Shown: positions 1-12,660 of the stretch, one piece after another | Layout of the letters: every line of letters begins with the position of its first letter | Position numbering within the stretch: position 1 is the stretch's first letter | Assembly: GCA_013397115.1 (NCBI GenBank) | Contig: VWZW01005505.1 | Span: 1,387,880-1,451,879, forward strand | Direction: 5' to 3' | Origin: Edolisoma coerulescens | Taxonomy: Eukaryota > Chordata > Aves > Passeriformes > Campephagidae | DNA length: 64,000 nucleotides | Notes under the pieces: generated by a model | What the model was told of the DNA's origin: nothing | The model's input: only the letters and a program-made list of their open reading frames with translations | Database searches by the model: none | Translations under genes and position numbers: made by a program

Positions 1-462
1 TCTGGTCTCAGACAGCTCTAGCAAACCTGGCAAGTCTAGAGTTCTAACTGCAATGCCTACCAATTATTTTTAAAATCATGAGAAACAAAAAGGAGTATGG
101 ATTTTTTGTTTTTTATTTCCTTGCCTCATTCAGTTCATTTGAGACTCATTGATGCATGTACGCAGTTCTTTTTAGCATTATAATGGTGGCCAGGAGTATT
201 CATCACCTAAAGAAGAAATAACTTTCTGTGGAGCTCTCTGGCTTGAAAATCCTTTTGTTTCACACTTTGCTAGAAGCATGTACACCTTTCAGTATGTGCT
301 GTGAGAACTACCTCTGTACCTTTATGCCTGTTACCTGTCTAAAATGCAGGGAAAAAGGAAAGAAATTTTCACAAAGGTGAATGCTTAGAGAAAGAATGTG
401 AATCAATAGGAGAGCTAGAGCTGGTTGTGACAGCACATTTTCCTAACCTTTGGGAGAACGGC

Positions 463-480
463 TGTGTGTGTGTGTGTGTG
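463..480. repeat. (TG)9 microsatellite
   Basis: Nine uninterrupted TG dinucleotides, followed at once by A/T-rich unique sequence. A simple repeat, probably variable in length between individuals. Confidence 0.9.
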
Positions 481-879
481 AATGAGATACCGATAACGGG
501 TTTCAGACAAGTAATGACTGCCTGACTGCATGGCAATGAAAAGAACATGTTAGAGGCAGTGTGGTTTTGCCCTGGCTTTTGCCCTGATCTTTGGGTAACT
601 CATAGCACAGCACTATCTGCAGTGACAAATAGCATCTAGCTAATTCACAACTGCAAAATTCGTGGGGTACAAGTTAAAGTGATATTGTGCCTGCCAATTA
701 TGCAGCAAAATATGCACACTTTCAGTATGCCTCTGGGTTTTTTAATGTACTTTTTCCACCGTAGCAGACATAGGTAAATTCAAAAAGTGAGAATGAAAAT
801 GTTAATTTTCACCAATTTCCAATTCACTATTGGAATATCGCCATGTCCAATATAATAAATAACACAGAAATGCCCCTGT

Positions 880-990
880 TTATGATTATGTTAACCATTT
901 AATGTACACGTATGTGCGCAAACACTGACCTGTAACATTTTGTGGAATAGCAGGGAGCTCTCATTAATTTGCATTAACAATATGAATAAT
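880..990. promoter_or_regulatory. Possible homeodomain/POU-type regulatory patch
   Basis: Seen: a GTTAAC core (890-895, HNF1-half-site-like) and TAATTTGCATTAAC (965-978). The latter contains the reverse octamer ATTTGCAT flanked by TAAT and ATTA cores. Such clusters are common in conserved vertebrate enhancers. The link to regulation is inference: A/T-rich DNA produces these cores by chance, and conservation cannot be judged here. Confidence 0.15.
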
Positions 991-2566
991 ACATAACTGT
1001 AAACTTTTGAGGCAATAAGAAAAAAAAAAATACCAGTTCAAAACAAATTCAAATTACAAATATTTGAATTATATTTGGCTTAATTTATGTAATATTTGGA
1101 GGTCACTCACACATGAAAGAATGTACTCAGTTATGTGCAAGTGTACACAATAAATCAATATGCAATGAAAAAAGTGTTGTTTGAGTTCAAAATAAAACTA
1201 GCCATCAGAAGAATAAACTTTTTGATCCTGTGAGTCTGGGAGACAGTGAATTAGGTTAAATAATGCTCAATTAAACTTTACAATGAATAATTCCTGACAT
1301 CACTTCAGAGTTGTGTCAGTTTTAGAGTAACATTTGTCTCAATAAAATATTAGTCAATAATGGTAAATATTGAGCAGAGTAAAATCAGTTCAACATTTTA
1401 TTAATTTTTGTTTTAATGTGTGGAAACAGAGAGCTTGATTTTCATTTCAAATGTTCCAACAGCTCCACGATTGACAAGGAATGGATATTGGAACAAAGAC
1501 ATAATTTTTTTTATCCATTTATGAAAATTCTTTGGTGTTTAGAAACCAATTCTTTAAAGTAAAATCTAAACATTTTCTTATGGATAATTCTGAATGAAGA
1601 TGTGTTATATTACATGCCCAGTTTCGTAGATCAGTATTGGTTTACTGTGCTTCAAAGAGAGCAATTGCTTTTTAAGAGTGTATTTTGTGATACACCACTC
1701 TGATCAGATGTACTGGTTTTTTTCCTTTTCTTGATTTTCCTCACATTGCATGTTTATTATGGCAGAAGGTTTGCACCCTGCTTTTGCCAAAGCCTCATGT
1801 GGAAAGTAAACTCATATATCAATCTTCATGAATATAAAGATTTAGAATCCATGACCTTTTTCTTTTTCCTTTGATTGGAGGATGCAATTAGGATGCATTT
1901 TTTGTTGAATATAATTTTCTTCTTGGTGGCAATTTCATAAACTTATTAAGAAACATTTGAATAGAACATTGCTCTCCAATCTGCTTATCATCATACGTGA
2001 ATTAAGTGCAGGCCTTAACTTTGATGTTATTCAATGTATTAAATACACATTTAATACTACAAAACCAAGTTTAAAGTTTGTGATTGTCCAACTGATTTAT
2101 CAATCCAGTTTGAGACATATTAACTAATAATATTTTTTCAGCATGTGCGATTTGAACTGTATTAAAGCTGTCTTTTATTAGTGGATTAGTCTTGTTTTTA
2201 ATGGAGAAATTCACAGTCATATAGGTATAATACTAACAGTAAAGATACAAGGGTAATAATAATATTTGACTTGCATATAGCAGGTCTCATTGATATTTCC
2301 AAGCATTCAATATACAATTATCTCCAAGAAAATTACTTGAAAAAGTCTGTTGACCTCACAGTGAGTTAAAAATCCTCAGGAAGAATGACAAGATAATCAG
2401 TGTCCCTGTTGGGACTACAGTGCAGATCTCCCTGGATCCAGTATTTTCTCTACAGAAAAAAATATTGTTGTAAGCTTGTGAAGTGTTCCTCCTAATGCCT
2501 GTACTTACTGTACAGGATAGAATGGAGAAGGAAGCAAAGGTTTATTTAACACATCTGGAAAAATAG

Positions 2567-2690
2567 ATCAGAGAATCATAGAATATTCTGAGTTGGAAGG
2601 GACTGACAAGGATCATTGAGGGGATCAACCCCACAACCTTGGTGTTATTAGCACTGTGCTCTGATGTTGAATGTAGCAATTTAAAAAATA
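2567..2690 (-). mobile_element. tRNA-Ile-derived SINE with CR1-like tail (TguSINE1-like)
   Basis: Read on the minus strand, the piece starts with a decayed tRNA-like head. About 20 bases match the tRNA-Ile(AAU) anticodon arm, including GTGCTAATAAC. A B-box/T-arm-like GGGTTGATCCCC follows. The body then passes directly into a CR1 3' tail (CCTTGTCAGTCCCTTCCAAC, then TTCTATGATTCT) ending near 2567. Head plus LINE tail is the plan of a SINE mobilised by CR1, as known for TguSINE1 in zebra finch. The A-box half of the head is very degraded, so the 5' edge is approximate (2660-2690). Alternative: a plain CR1 tail with a chance tRNA-like flank, which I think less likely because the anticodon-arm match is long and correctly ordered. 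Confidence 0.7.
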
Positions 2691-5223
2691 CAAAAGAGGA
2701 CTTGATTTTCTGTTTGTTTTCCTTAGGAAACATAGTTGCAACCCAGAAATATTTTTACATTAACCTCCATTCTCCATCACTTTAAATCATTACTTGTAGA
2801 AATTGTTAGCAGAGGAAATGTTGTTGGATACTGTCTGGCACCCTCTGCTGTACGTAAATATTGCAAGCATAAATATTATATTATTGCTGATGCTCTGCTA
2901 TAATTTAAGTACAAAGAGGGAAAAATATGAAAATAAAATACTATATCACTAAGTAAATTAACAAAGTGATCTTGTCTGGCAGTATGTACACGTGTGTCTA
3001 GTAAGTATTCCTTAATATCAGTGCCCCCTTTCACTTAGGGTGTTTTTCTATATTCCTTTCTAATAAAGAAGTGTATGGAACTATTTCTTGATTTGAAAGA
3101 TTTATCATTCTGATACTCTGTTTGTACCTTTATGATGTAGCTGTCAGTTTGATCCTTTAGTTTCAAAATACAAAAATAATATGATATGGAGAGTTTTACA
3201 TACCTTCCTAGTATACTCTTAGAAGAAAAACATTTAGTGGGTACAAGCCATGTAAAGACACTAAACCACACATGCTAATCTAACTACTTTTTCTTGGAAT
3301 GAAAATCAAATGGTGCTATTTATAATGTGATCATAGTACAATGCGATAAACTGTAGGCATCTGAATAATACAGCAGCTCAAGGAACTACATATACATGTT
3401 GGAATATCCCAGTATAGTTTTCAGATGGTTGGATGTAGCCAGTAGGTGCATTTTCTACTAAAAGGAGCCTGTAGATACATGCTACTATCAGAGTCCAATA
3501 CTCTCTGGTCACCTTATTTTAGATATTTTGTGTGTGGGAGTTGCAATATTTCATATCATATTTACTTATCTGAAGACAGATGATTTTACAAGAGATTTCT
3601 AATTTAGCAAAATATGTTGGAAACACAATACAGTACAAATATATACATTAGTTACAATTCAAAAACTATAGCAATTGCAATACACAATTCACTCATAAGA
3701 CCAATATGATTCCCATTACAGGTCTCTCTAACATATTCACTTTGACAGTGCTGGGATCCCCAATAGCCAGGAAGGAATGTCTGGGTTGAATCCAGCTCAA
3801 GCCCATTGCTATCTTCAAAATTGTATTGTTAATTGCTTTCATTCCCATGTCAAGCATGTTAAAGAGATCCCAAATATAAATTCATAGGCTTTAAGGAGAT
3901 TTCAACAAAATTTAGGTGAGATTCACCAGTATGGAGCAATACAATTGGCAAAGTTTCAAAATTCTTGCAACCCTGGTAGCCTGTGAGTTGTATGACAGCC
4001 TAGGAGAGGAAAGAGTATAGATGCCCTGAGATCCCTGTCTTCACCAAAATCTTTGGGTGCTCCAAGATTAGTGGTCTGTGACACGTGAGGTTCTATAATA
4101 GAGGCAGAACAGAGAGTCAAAACCTACTATTTAATGTGCTCTAGAAAGCTTGAATTTTGTGTATTGTTTGTTGTATTCTCCCACTCCTTGCTGTGCCAAA
4201 TGAGTGGTGAGTGTTCAGGAAGCACAAATTATTTTCTTTTTCTTTTTCTCTATACTGGAGATTTCAATTGGAAGAAAGATTGGATTGTGAATTTTTAAAA
4301 AAAATTATTATTATTTAAAGTAATTATGACAAAAAAGCTATATTCTTCTGAATTTAATGGAGTGACATCAAGCCATTTACTTTGTCTTAAATGAGAAATG
4401 AATGTTAGCAGTGTGTTCTCAGGAGGAGTCTTCATTGTGATCCCTTTTGATCTGTCATCTCCCAGATTTCTTAACTTCAAAAAGCTTATTAGTACTTCAA
4501 AGTTCATTCCTTGGGCTGCTAGGGAGGGAGTTATCTGATGAGGTAGAGTTGTGTTACTGTATTACCTACTTTTGGAAAGTAGATAGTTATATGAGAAGAC
4601 TACTTTTTTGTTGTTGCTGTCTTCTATTTTGTTTCTAAAGATGTAATTTCTGGAGTATACTGTAGCATGCAATAGGTGTTCTGAAGAAAACAATACTGAA
4701 TGTATGTATGACAATAGTTAATTTTTCATGTCGTTATGGAGTCCCAGTGGCAACATGCAATGAAGTGAGGTAGATTTTGTATCCTAGTACAGTTCTTAAT
4801 TCCTTTAGAGTAATGAAGGATGCAAAAAAAAAAAAAATGCATATTTTTTATTTTACAAATAATTCCTCATCTTATATATGAATAAAAACCTAAAGGTTTA
4901 GATAAATAGAACAAATCTCTCTGTCCTGGTCAGTATGTTGCAAACAGTGAGTGTTGGCCTATAGTGACACAAACAGAATTTTTATCCCTGTCAAGGACTG
5001 TTCCATGAAGTTTGAAAAGAAAACATAATCTAAACACCTTCCTTGTTCAGATTTTTAAAATGCTGTACTATCTTCATTTAGAAATGCACTAAAGGGCTGT
5101 CTCTGCATCTTATTTAGGTGAAATTGTGAGAATGTAGTTCTGATATTAGTGTATGCTACTGCAACATGAATCCAGAAGTTACTTGTTGACAAAGAGAGAA
5201 ATAGTAAATTTAGATTTGTACTG
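2691..5223. other. Gene-free A/T-rich host DNA
   Basis: No recognisable gene, RNA or transposon. The open frames here are under 80 codons, lie in A/T-rich sequence and show no domain or composition typical of protein. Confidence 0.55.
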
Positions 5224-5272
5224 TATGATCTTTAAAGGTCCCTTCCAACTCAAACACTCCTATGATTCTATG
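5224..5272 (+). mobile_element. CR1 LINE, short 3' end only
   Basis: The segment reads TGATCTTTAAAGGTCCCTTC, then CCAACTC, and ends in the TTCTATGAT motif. This is the extreme 3' end of a CR1 LINE in plus orientation. Everything upstream is missing, as expected from the strong 5' truncation of CR1 copies. No target-site duplication is visible, also normal for CR1. Confidence 0.85.
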
Positions 5273-6680
5273 ATAATTTTTGTACATATACATTTGGAAG
5301 TGTTATCAGAAAGCTAAATAAACTATTATTGCTCTTTACTGTATTGTACAACCGCCAGCTGCACCCTCCGGCCATAGATAAGAGCCTTTGGACTGCTGCC
5401 AAGTTAAGAAGAGAGAATTTTTTGTGTGCATCATTGATTCTTGGTCAGTTAAAAGTAGAGTATTTGCATAGAACCAAAGTTATGCTATGTCTAAAGGAAA
5501 TATGCTGAGCAGAAAAAAATTCAAGCTGTATAACCCCTATTAGCCTAGAACATGCACACCCATGGAAAAGCGAGTCTTTGATAACAACTTCTGAATAAAG
5601 AAAGTGTGTTACTACTGAAAGAATATTTCCATGACTTGGCACCTGGATCCTCCAATTGTTATGAAATAGGAAGGACATCTAAAACCTGTGCTTATTTTAC
5701 AAAGTAGTTCTCTTCATCTTACATAGGGTTTTAATTACAATTCCCCACATCTTAAGAGAGTATTTACCAAGAAAATTCTTACATTTTAGTATGCAAAGTG
5801 CTCAACTAAAGAAATAAAGACTTTTTTTTAATGTATGTAAGTCTAGTCCTCTTGAAATGTACTGAAATTACAGTGGATTAAAGCTCCTGATAATCTAGTA
5901 TGATATTATTTTTAATATTTAAATATTATGGTTTAAATACATTTCTAAATTTAAGACTTAATTTGATTTTATTATTTAAAAATTATATATATGCTGCTTT
6001 CCTTTCAGTATTGTTTCATTTTGTGACAAAATACAGGTGAATGGAAACACTTATCAAAGACTTAGTACTGGTTTATTTACATGACTGCCATAGCTCAATG
6101 GATATTTCTTCAACAGGTTATTAGTTTGTAAAAAGATCTGAGAGAAAAAAAAAAGAAAAAAAAGGCCCAGTTTTGAATGAGAGTTGACCAAAACTGCTGC
6201 AGTGGATCCTGTCTGCAGAGAAAGTGCAGCTCTGCTAAGAGGTCCACATCCTTCTGAGCTCAGGTTCTCTATTCATATTCTGAAGAAAAGGTGGATGTTT
6301 CCTATATAGGGGAGCCTAATGGTACCTGTCAATATCTAATGTCATCTCTCCATATGCTCTATGGAACAGCAAAATAGTGAGGAAACTATCTGTGACTCAG
6401 AATAAAGGAATAAATGTTATTGTAAGAACTATTTGAAGAGCTCAATAGAAAGAATATGAAGGAGGTGGAGGACGAATGCTCCTCATTCCTTTCAAGAATG
6501 GGGAGAAAAAAAGCTTGCATTACTGATTTAGCAAAACTTGACATTGACCCCAAAGTGCTTCCCTAGCAGCAAAAGTTTAAATACCTAGAGATAAGTAAAT
6601 TTTTCTGTGAATACAATTCAGTGTGCTCTGTAGCTGCAGTAAGACTTGAACATATTTAAAACGTTTTTTCAATACCGTAG
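5273..6680. other. Gene-free A/T-rich host DNA
   Basis: Unique-looking sequence with no supported gene. Very A/T-rich around 5890-5995. No transposon end recognised. Confidence 0.5.
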
Positions 6681-6817
6681 GGCACAGGGCCCCTCAGCAG
6701 TACATGCACTTGGATACATTTCCAAGGCACATGCTTATAATTACTTTTGTGCTGCCTGAGCACCTATGCTCATGGGACCAGCACTGGTACTGTTTGTTCA
6801 TTACCAGTTATGATCAG
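6681..6817 (+). other. Exon-like segment (candidate only)
   Basis: A 137-base segment bounded by an acceptor-like site (T-run, then ACCGTAG ending at 6680) and a consensus donor (CAG then GTGAGT at 6818). One frame, entered with two bases of a split codon, is open throughout (45 codons) and ends at a codon boundary. The peptide matches no family I know. Its exit phase does not fit the entry phase of the next exon-like segment (9562-9673), which argues against one coding gene. It could be a noncoding-RNA exon or a chance pairing of splice signals. Confidence 0.15.
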
Positions 6818-9561
6818 GTGAGTTTCCTAATTTAAGCTGTAAGCTTGTTCAAAGGCCTAGAAGAGATCTCTGAGTTTGAGTCATGTGAGAGTTATTTTGA
6901 AATAGTTTGTTGTGCTGGTGATGTGGCCACCATCTTTCCTAAGCTTTTATCATTACTTTGCCATTGATGTAGCAGGCAAGAGATGAAGATTTGTTTCCAG
7001 AAGAGACAACACAAGTGGGACAAGACGCTCTAAGCTTCCTGGGCCAAACTCTGTGATGTGTTTGTTAGTAGTGATAACTGAAATGTGGTGTAGGAGTTAG
7101 GTCTTTGGAAAGGAAACCAACCATATCAGCTCAACAGAAAAATTTAATTTAAAAAAAATTCTTTAATTAAAATATAGCAAATTAAAAAAACCAGTTAGAT
7201 AACCTAAAAAGGAATTGGTTAACGAAAAAACAAAACCCCCTAAAATTTGGAGATAACTTTCTATCAAATGAAAAAGCAACCAGCTGACCAGCAAGATCAT
7301 TTGTTGCATGCACTATTTTTTTTCTAGTGGTTTCAGCTAGTCATGCTGACTCCATGAGACTTGTTGTACCGATTGAAAAAGACTTTCTGTATGTGAGTGG
7401 ACTCGTATCTAAACACATAGTGAGGGGTAAGAAATTAAGGGGAAGAAATTATGATAGGATGAATGTAAAAAGAAGCAAGTCTCAGAATGTCCTGGTGTGC
7501 TTATCATAGAAATGTGAAGTGGTTGATAGGTAACATGGAAAAACATTTTTCAAGATGCACATAACAGTGGCCTTGAGGCTTTTAACAAAGGAAACTGGCC
7601 TCATACAAAATCTACAATTATGAAAAAATGAAATCACAGACACACGGCTTGGCTTTTAATTTTGATTTTTCCTTTTTAAACTATTTTCAGGAAGAATAAT
7701 ATTGAATGCTTTTTTTATTTAAAATTACTTTTTCTGAAAAAATTTGTGCGACTTAGTAGGCATACTCATATGACTTAGAGTTAAGTATAGGGCAGGAAAT
7801 GATGCAGATATTTCAGGAAAACGCAAAAAAATTTAAAAGGATAACATCTTTGTAGGAAATTATTGAGAACATCTCGCTATGTGGCTGTACCAATTTATAT
7901 TTTCCTTATATGAAGTAGTCATTTGGGCAAACACCAGTGAAGCTGGATTACTTCAAGAAGAAAATGGTCCTCAATGGAAAGGTAATCCTTGTTTTCAATT
8001 TAATAAATAGATGCAAAATGTAAGGAAATTACAAAATTGATTGTTTCATTACAATTAATTAGAACTTTCCAGAAACTCACTGTAGAATTTTCTACTTAAG
8101 ACTCATACTAAGTCTGTGTAGCTGGATGCCAGTGTTTATTTCTCTTTAACAAAATCACACTGCAATCATTTCAGGACCTCTAGCTAGGACTTTAAGAACT
8201 TCCTGCTCATTTACTGCTTGAAAATAACTTTTAAAATAAATTTTAACCATTAATGTCTGAATCTTGTTTTGATCTTGTCTATATGACAATGAAAATATAT
8301 AGTCCATGGTAACTGAAAAGTATGAATTTTCAGAAAGACTTATCTGTTAAATTATTTTTCCTGAGGCAAAGCCAACAGCTAAAACTTTTCCATACAGTTG
8401 GCAGTTGGGACTGGAGAACAAATCTGTCAAGCCTGTACAGCTTTCAAAAATGAGCAGGCCAATTATGATTGAGTTCTTTCTATAATTCATGTGTTTTTTG
8501 GCGTTTTTTACTGTATTCAATATACAAAGGGGTAAGTTTGGAGTACTAATACACTCCAGTTTTAATGTACAGCTTAATACACAGCTATCAACTCATTATT
8601 TTATAACTATATATTCCTTTTATTTGTTGAACGCTTGATTTATTTTAATAATAACATACCGCATCCTAAAATGATGCTCACATAGAATTAAGTTTCAACT
8701 ATAACCTGCACCATTAAGATAGCAAAAATAATGTGGATCAATTGCCAGACTGGAAACTTACTGCTGCTCTTCTTCCTGTGCGAACATCTATTCTATGGAA
8801 GGCTCACAAATATTCCAGGATAATTTGTTTATTATGTGATTTATTGAAATGCTCTTGGACTTTATCTAAGAAGACAATTATAGCATATGAATATTTCATT
8901 CATCAGTCCCATAGAAAAGGCAGCAGAGCTTTGGTAGAGTGAGATTGCATTGTCACCTACCTCATAACTCTCCAAAGAGTAATGATATCAACAAAACCCA
9001 CATGAGGATCCTGGACTTTAATAAAGTGTTGATATAAAAAGCTTTCTAAAGTTTTATTGATCATAACAACATCCTTCTCTAATTCCTGATTCTGCAAAAC
9101 CCCAAACACATAAGAATCAATTTTTCTTATAAAAATTTCATCATTTACATTCACATTTCATTGCTTTATTTCACCCTGCCCTTCCTTTGAATACTTCCAT
9201 ATCTTCAAATATGCAAAGTTGACTCGTGTGACCATTAACACTGAGTTTTTAAACAACGATTTTTTTAATATTTCCATGTTTAATAGGCATTTATGACATT
9301 TTTGAAAGAATTTTTTTTTTTTTGAAAACTGGTGTGAACCTAGACATTATTTAAAGCCTTGCATAGTGATATTAATGCCATTTTCTTCTATCAGTGGAAT
9401 TACTAGCATTTTATTTACTAAGGCATCAGTGTCAACTTCCTACATGTCTAAGATTTTCAGGTATTGCAAGGTTAGAAACACTATTCTGAAATCTAACTTT
9501 ATTTTGCTTTCACCATCACCTTTCTTTATTAGCCTTCTCTGTGAGTTGTGCTTTCTTGCAG
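6818..9561. other. Gene-free A/T-rich host DNA
   Basis: No supported gene or transposon. A run of A-rich and T-rich blocks lies near 7140-7250. Short open frames around 7.3-7.5 and 8.7-9.15 kb look random. Confidence 0.5.
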
Positions 9562-9673
9562 TTCATCTACATCCCTAAGTGCTGCTGCAGTGGGAAAATT
9601 CACAAAGATCAGAACATTTAATCATTTGTTGGCTGCACTCCTTCTAGAAGGCTGCAAAAATTTCCCAATCCAG
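9562..9673 (+). other. Exon-like segment (candidate only)
   Basis: A 112-base segment with a strong acceptor (GTGCTTTCTTGCAG ending at 9561) and a textbook donor (CCAG then GTAAGT at 9674). One frame, entered with one base of a split codon, is open for 37 codons and ends at a codon boundary. The peptide is rich in Ser, Ala and Leu and is not recognised. Base composition is more balanced than in the flanks. These are the best splice signals I found by eye in the window, but coding phase does not continue into 10071-10167. Confidence 0.2.
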
Positions 9674-10070
9674 GTAAGTTTTTCCTCCCATCTCCAGGAC
9701 GGAGAGTGGATACTCATAGACCTGAGGGTTGTAAAATAGAATGTAATGTATATGGCATCATGCTACCATTTAAGTCCAGATACAGACAGTTTTTGCAACA
9801 GCTTTTTTCATGACATAATTAGTTTCTACAAGGAGTGTTAAAGAGATGGGTAGTTAAAAGAATTCCAAATATCAGATCTTCAATGGAATGACAGTGATAG
9901 GAGCTACTTCTGTTACCACACTTGGGTGTGACCTTTAGGAAATTGGAATATAATGTCTTGCAGGACTTCCACAGAAGTCCCCTCCCCTCTGTAAAAAAAA
10001 AAAGGGTGTTAGAGATGCAACAGGCACGGTAAATTTATTCTCAATTTTTAATGTTGTTTTGCCTTCATAG

Positions 10071-10167
10071 CACCTGTGTTAGCAACAATGAAGATTCTGA
10101 AGCAAGGATACTTTCCTTTTGAATTAGCTTCAATATCCAGAGAAATATATCAGGAAGAAGGAAGGCA
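10071..10167 (+). other. Exon-like segment (candidate only)
   Basis: A 97-base segment after TTTTGCCTTCATAG (acceptor ending at 10070) and before GTAAGT (10168). Only one frame is open, entered with two bases of a split codon, giving about 31 codons with a plausible mix of charged and hydrophobic residues. I do not recognise the peptide. It lies 397 bases after the previous exon-like segment, but the phases do not join, so a coding gene would need another splice form. A noncoding transcript or chance are both possible. Confidence 0.2.
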
Positions 10168-10931
10168 GTAAGTTAAATTTATGGGCTTAAAATGGATTCT
10201 ACAAAAGGAAAACACTGTCATAATTTTTACTTCTAGAAAGCAGAAAGATTTCATAAGGTGGGGGAGGAAAAAAAAATTGAATAATTTTTATGACATTTTC
10301 TAGGATTATTTCCACATCTATGCTGTTTGGGATAGGATATTGGGAAAATTCTTTACATTATTTTCTTTGTCACATTGCATTTTTAAGGACTGCTGAAGTA
10401 TCCTACATTTGAAGTAAAAGAGTATAAGGTATTAGCAATATAAGCTAGAGGAAGAGAAAGATCTGAACAAAAAGAGAAAAGAAAGCTTCTCAGGGTTGAT
10501 TTATTCTGATGAGTTGCAACTTTTGTTAGAAAAAACATAGTCAGATTTTTAGCAGCAATTTTATGTAATTAAATGCTACAGTCAATACAGCAAAGACCAC
10601 TTCACAAGAATGTAGCTGACATTTTTAACTCTCCCCTAAAAGTTCCTTAGTTCTGTGCAATTAATTATGTGAAGTCAGATCCATATGACATACTATCTTA
10701 AGAGCTTTGCAGACAGGATACATTTTGAAAATACAGTTTAGCACTTCCCTGAAAAGCACAAACAGTCTGTTTCATTTTAAAGATTTTTGGTTTTTAATCT
10801 AAACTGTTTTCTTTTTATAATTGTCTGAATAACTGTTCCTTGGCTGCTGTTCTTATAAGAAACACTGAAAAAAGATGATAACACTTTACATGTCCTTAAA
10901 AATAATTGATATTTAAGTGACACTAGAAATT

Positions 10932-10967
10932 ACTTCTATAAATTTCAATAAAAATTGAAATAGAAGT
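10932..10967. repeat. Imperfect inverted repeat (hairpin)
   Basis: The left arm ACTTCTA...TTTCAAT (10932-10949) is complementary to the right arm ATTGAAATAGAAGT (10954-10967). A four-base bulge lies in the left arm and a four-base A loop between the arms. The stem is about 14 pairs. It is too short for a typical microRNA precursor and A/T-rich, so it may be a decayed element end or chance. Confidence 0.6.
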
Positions 10968-12629
10968 GATGTCTGACTTATCTAAGGAGTCATAGTTATT
11001 TCAGTATTTTGTATATTATTATGAAAATTACTGCCTTGAAAAATATCTTTTCAGAAGTCTATAACAGAAGGTATATTATTTAAGTTCTTAAATTGGTCTT
11101 AATGCAATGAGTTACTACTAATTTCATTATTTCAATACTACTTATATAAGCATGCCATTCTGTAGCCAAATAGTGACTTTGAGTATTTCAGAGAACAGCA
11201 CAAAGAGTTACTTACATTCCTTTAGCCTGGAATTAGTGTTAGTAGAAACTCAGTACATGAGCTACAAAGTATATGCCTGTTTTATATTGTATTGAGACAG
11301 GTATTGAGAAAAAGTCTTTCTGCATTTATTCTGCACAATGCTTTATGTGAACATAATTCAGGACTTCATAGCTTGTCTCAACCCAGCGACCTGTGAAGTT
11401 TCACGGTGGGTACAATAAGTATTCCTAAAGAAGATGGAATGAACTTTTCTGAAAATACCTTGTTTGCTCATGGGAGAACTTTTGCCCCTGCCCTCCATAA
11501 TTCAATTTTGATGTGAAACATAAGTCTGATGAAACTAAATATCGTCAGCATTCCTTATTTGAAAATTTATCCTTTGAAGATGCAAATTCAAAGGCTTGCT
11601 TAACAAACTAGAGTCATATTCAAATGTTTCTAATTTCCTTGTAAATTTTATGGGGTGAAAAAAGTAAGGGTGTTTGGAAAATATTGAAACTAGAAAATAA
11701 GAAGTGAAAAGGACTAAAACAGACACAGGAATTCTGGGTCACCTCTATGATAAAAAAAGCTTAAAGAAACATTTTTCTCTGATGATTTTATAAGCTCTGA
11801 GACGTGTTTCCAGTGTTGTTGTCTAGATGTGATTATTCAGGTATGATTTCATGTAAAACAGTCCTAAATGCTCTGCTCTGTTCATTAATTTTTCTCAGAG
11901 GAATGTACAATCCTTTTAATTTATCCATGGCTGACATCCACTGTTCTGGAGAGGACTGTATGGTTTTTTTCCATTTCCTTTCTTTTACTGACGTTGCATC
12001 TAAACCAGAGGCCACCCAAACACACTTTTATTGTGTACCATGAAGTGACTCTATGTATTATAAGCAAGTTATCTAAAAAAATAAAAGATATATGATTAGC
12101 AATAATTTGCAGTTTAAATGAAAAAGAAACCATGCATTTTTTGCATTGGTGCGCTCAATGTTTATGTTTTCAAATTCATCAGTAATGAAATCACAGACCT
12201 AAGGAAACTTGATCATCTGTAAAAGGTAATGTTCTGGAAGTATTATCCTGTATGACAGATTTTTAGTATATCTACACGAATAAATTGTGTCACACACACA
12301 CAAAAAAAATCCATATTTCTTTTTTTCTTAAAAATTTTGCCCAGTTCCTATGGGCAGTATTGTCAATTAGCTGGAGACAAATGCTTATTTCATTCAGCTG
12401 ACAAGATTGAAAAAGCTGTGAAGAGAAATTTGTTTGAGAATATCAGAGTAGACATGACTTTAGGTATTACAGTCCTTTACAATGAAAAGTATTTTTTACT
12501 TTGCCTTAATGTCTGTTTAAATAATTGTCTAAATCAGAAGTGGCTTATATTCTTACTTGGTCTCCTCAGCTAGGGCAATTTCAGGGTATTGTTTACCAAG
12601 GAATTATCTATGCATATTTAGGAAGTCTG

Positions 12630-12660
12630 TATATATGTATATATATACACACACACACAT
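12630..12660. repeat. Compound TA/CA microsatellite
   Basis: Alternating TA steps pass into a CA run, ending ACACACACACAT. A compound dinucleotide repeat of the same TA-to-CA form as the one at 35.03 kb. Confidence 0.85.

Larger units (their letters stand above)
1..2566. other. Gene-free A/T-rich host DNA
   Basis: No open frame of note, no RNA gene and no transposon that I can recognise. The stretch has a short TG microsatellite (463-480), an octamer-bearing patch near 965 and short A or T runs. It reads as unique intergenic or intronic DNA. Confidence 0.6.

Noticed and set aside
2567..2690. Genuine tRNA-Ile gene
   Set aside because: The A-box half and acceptor stem are missing or scrambled, and the 3' part is CR1 tail; it is a SINE.
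6681..10167. One coding gene formed by the three exon-like segments
   Set aside because: Exit and entry phases disagree at both joins, and joining them would run into stops.
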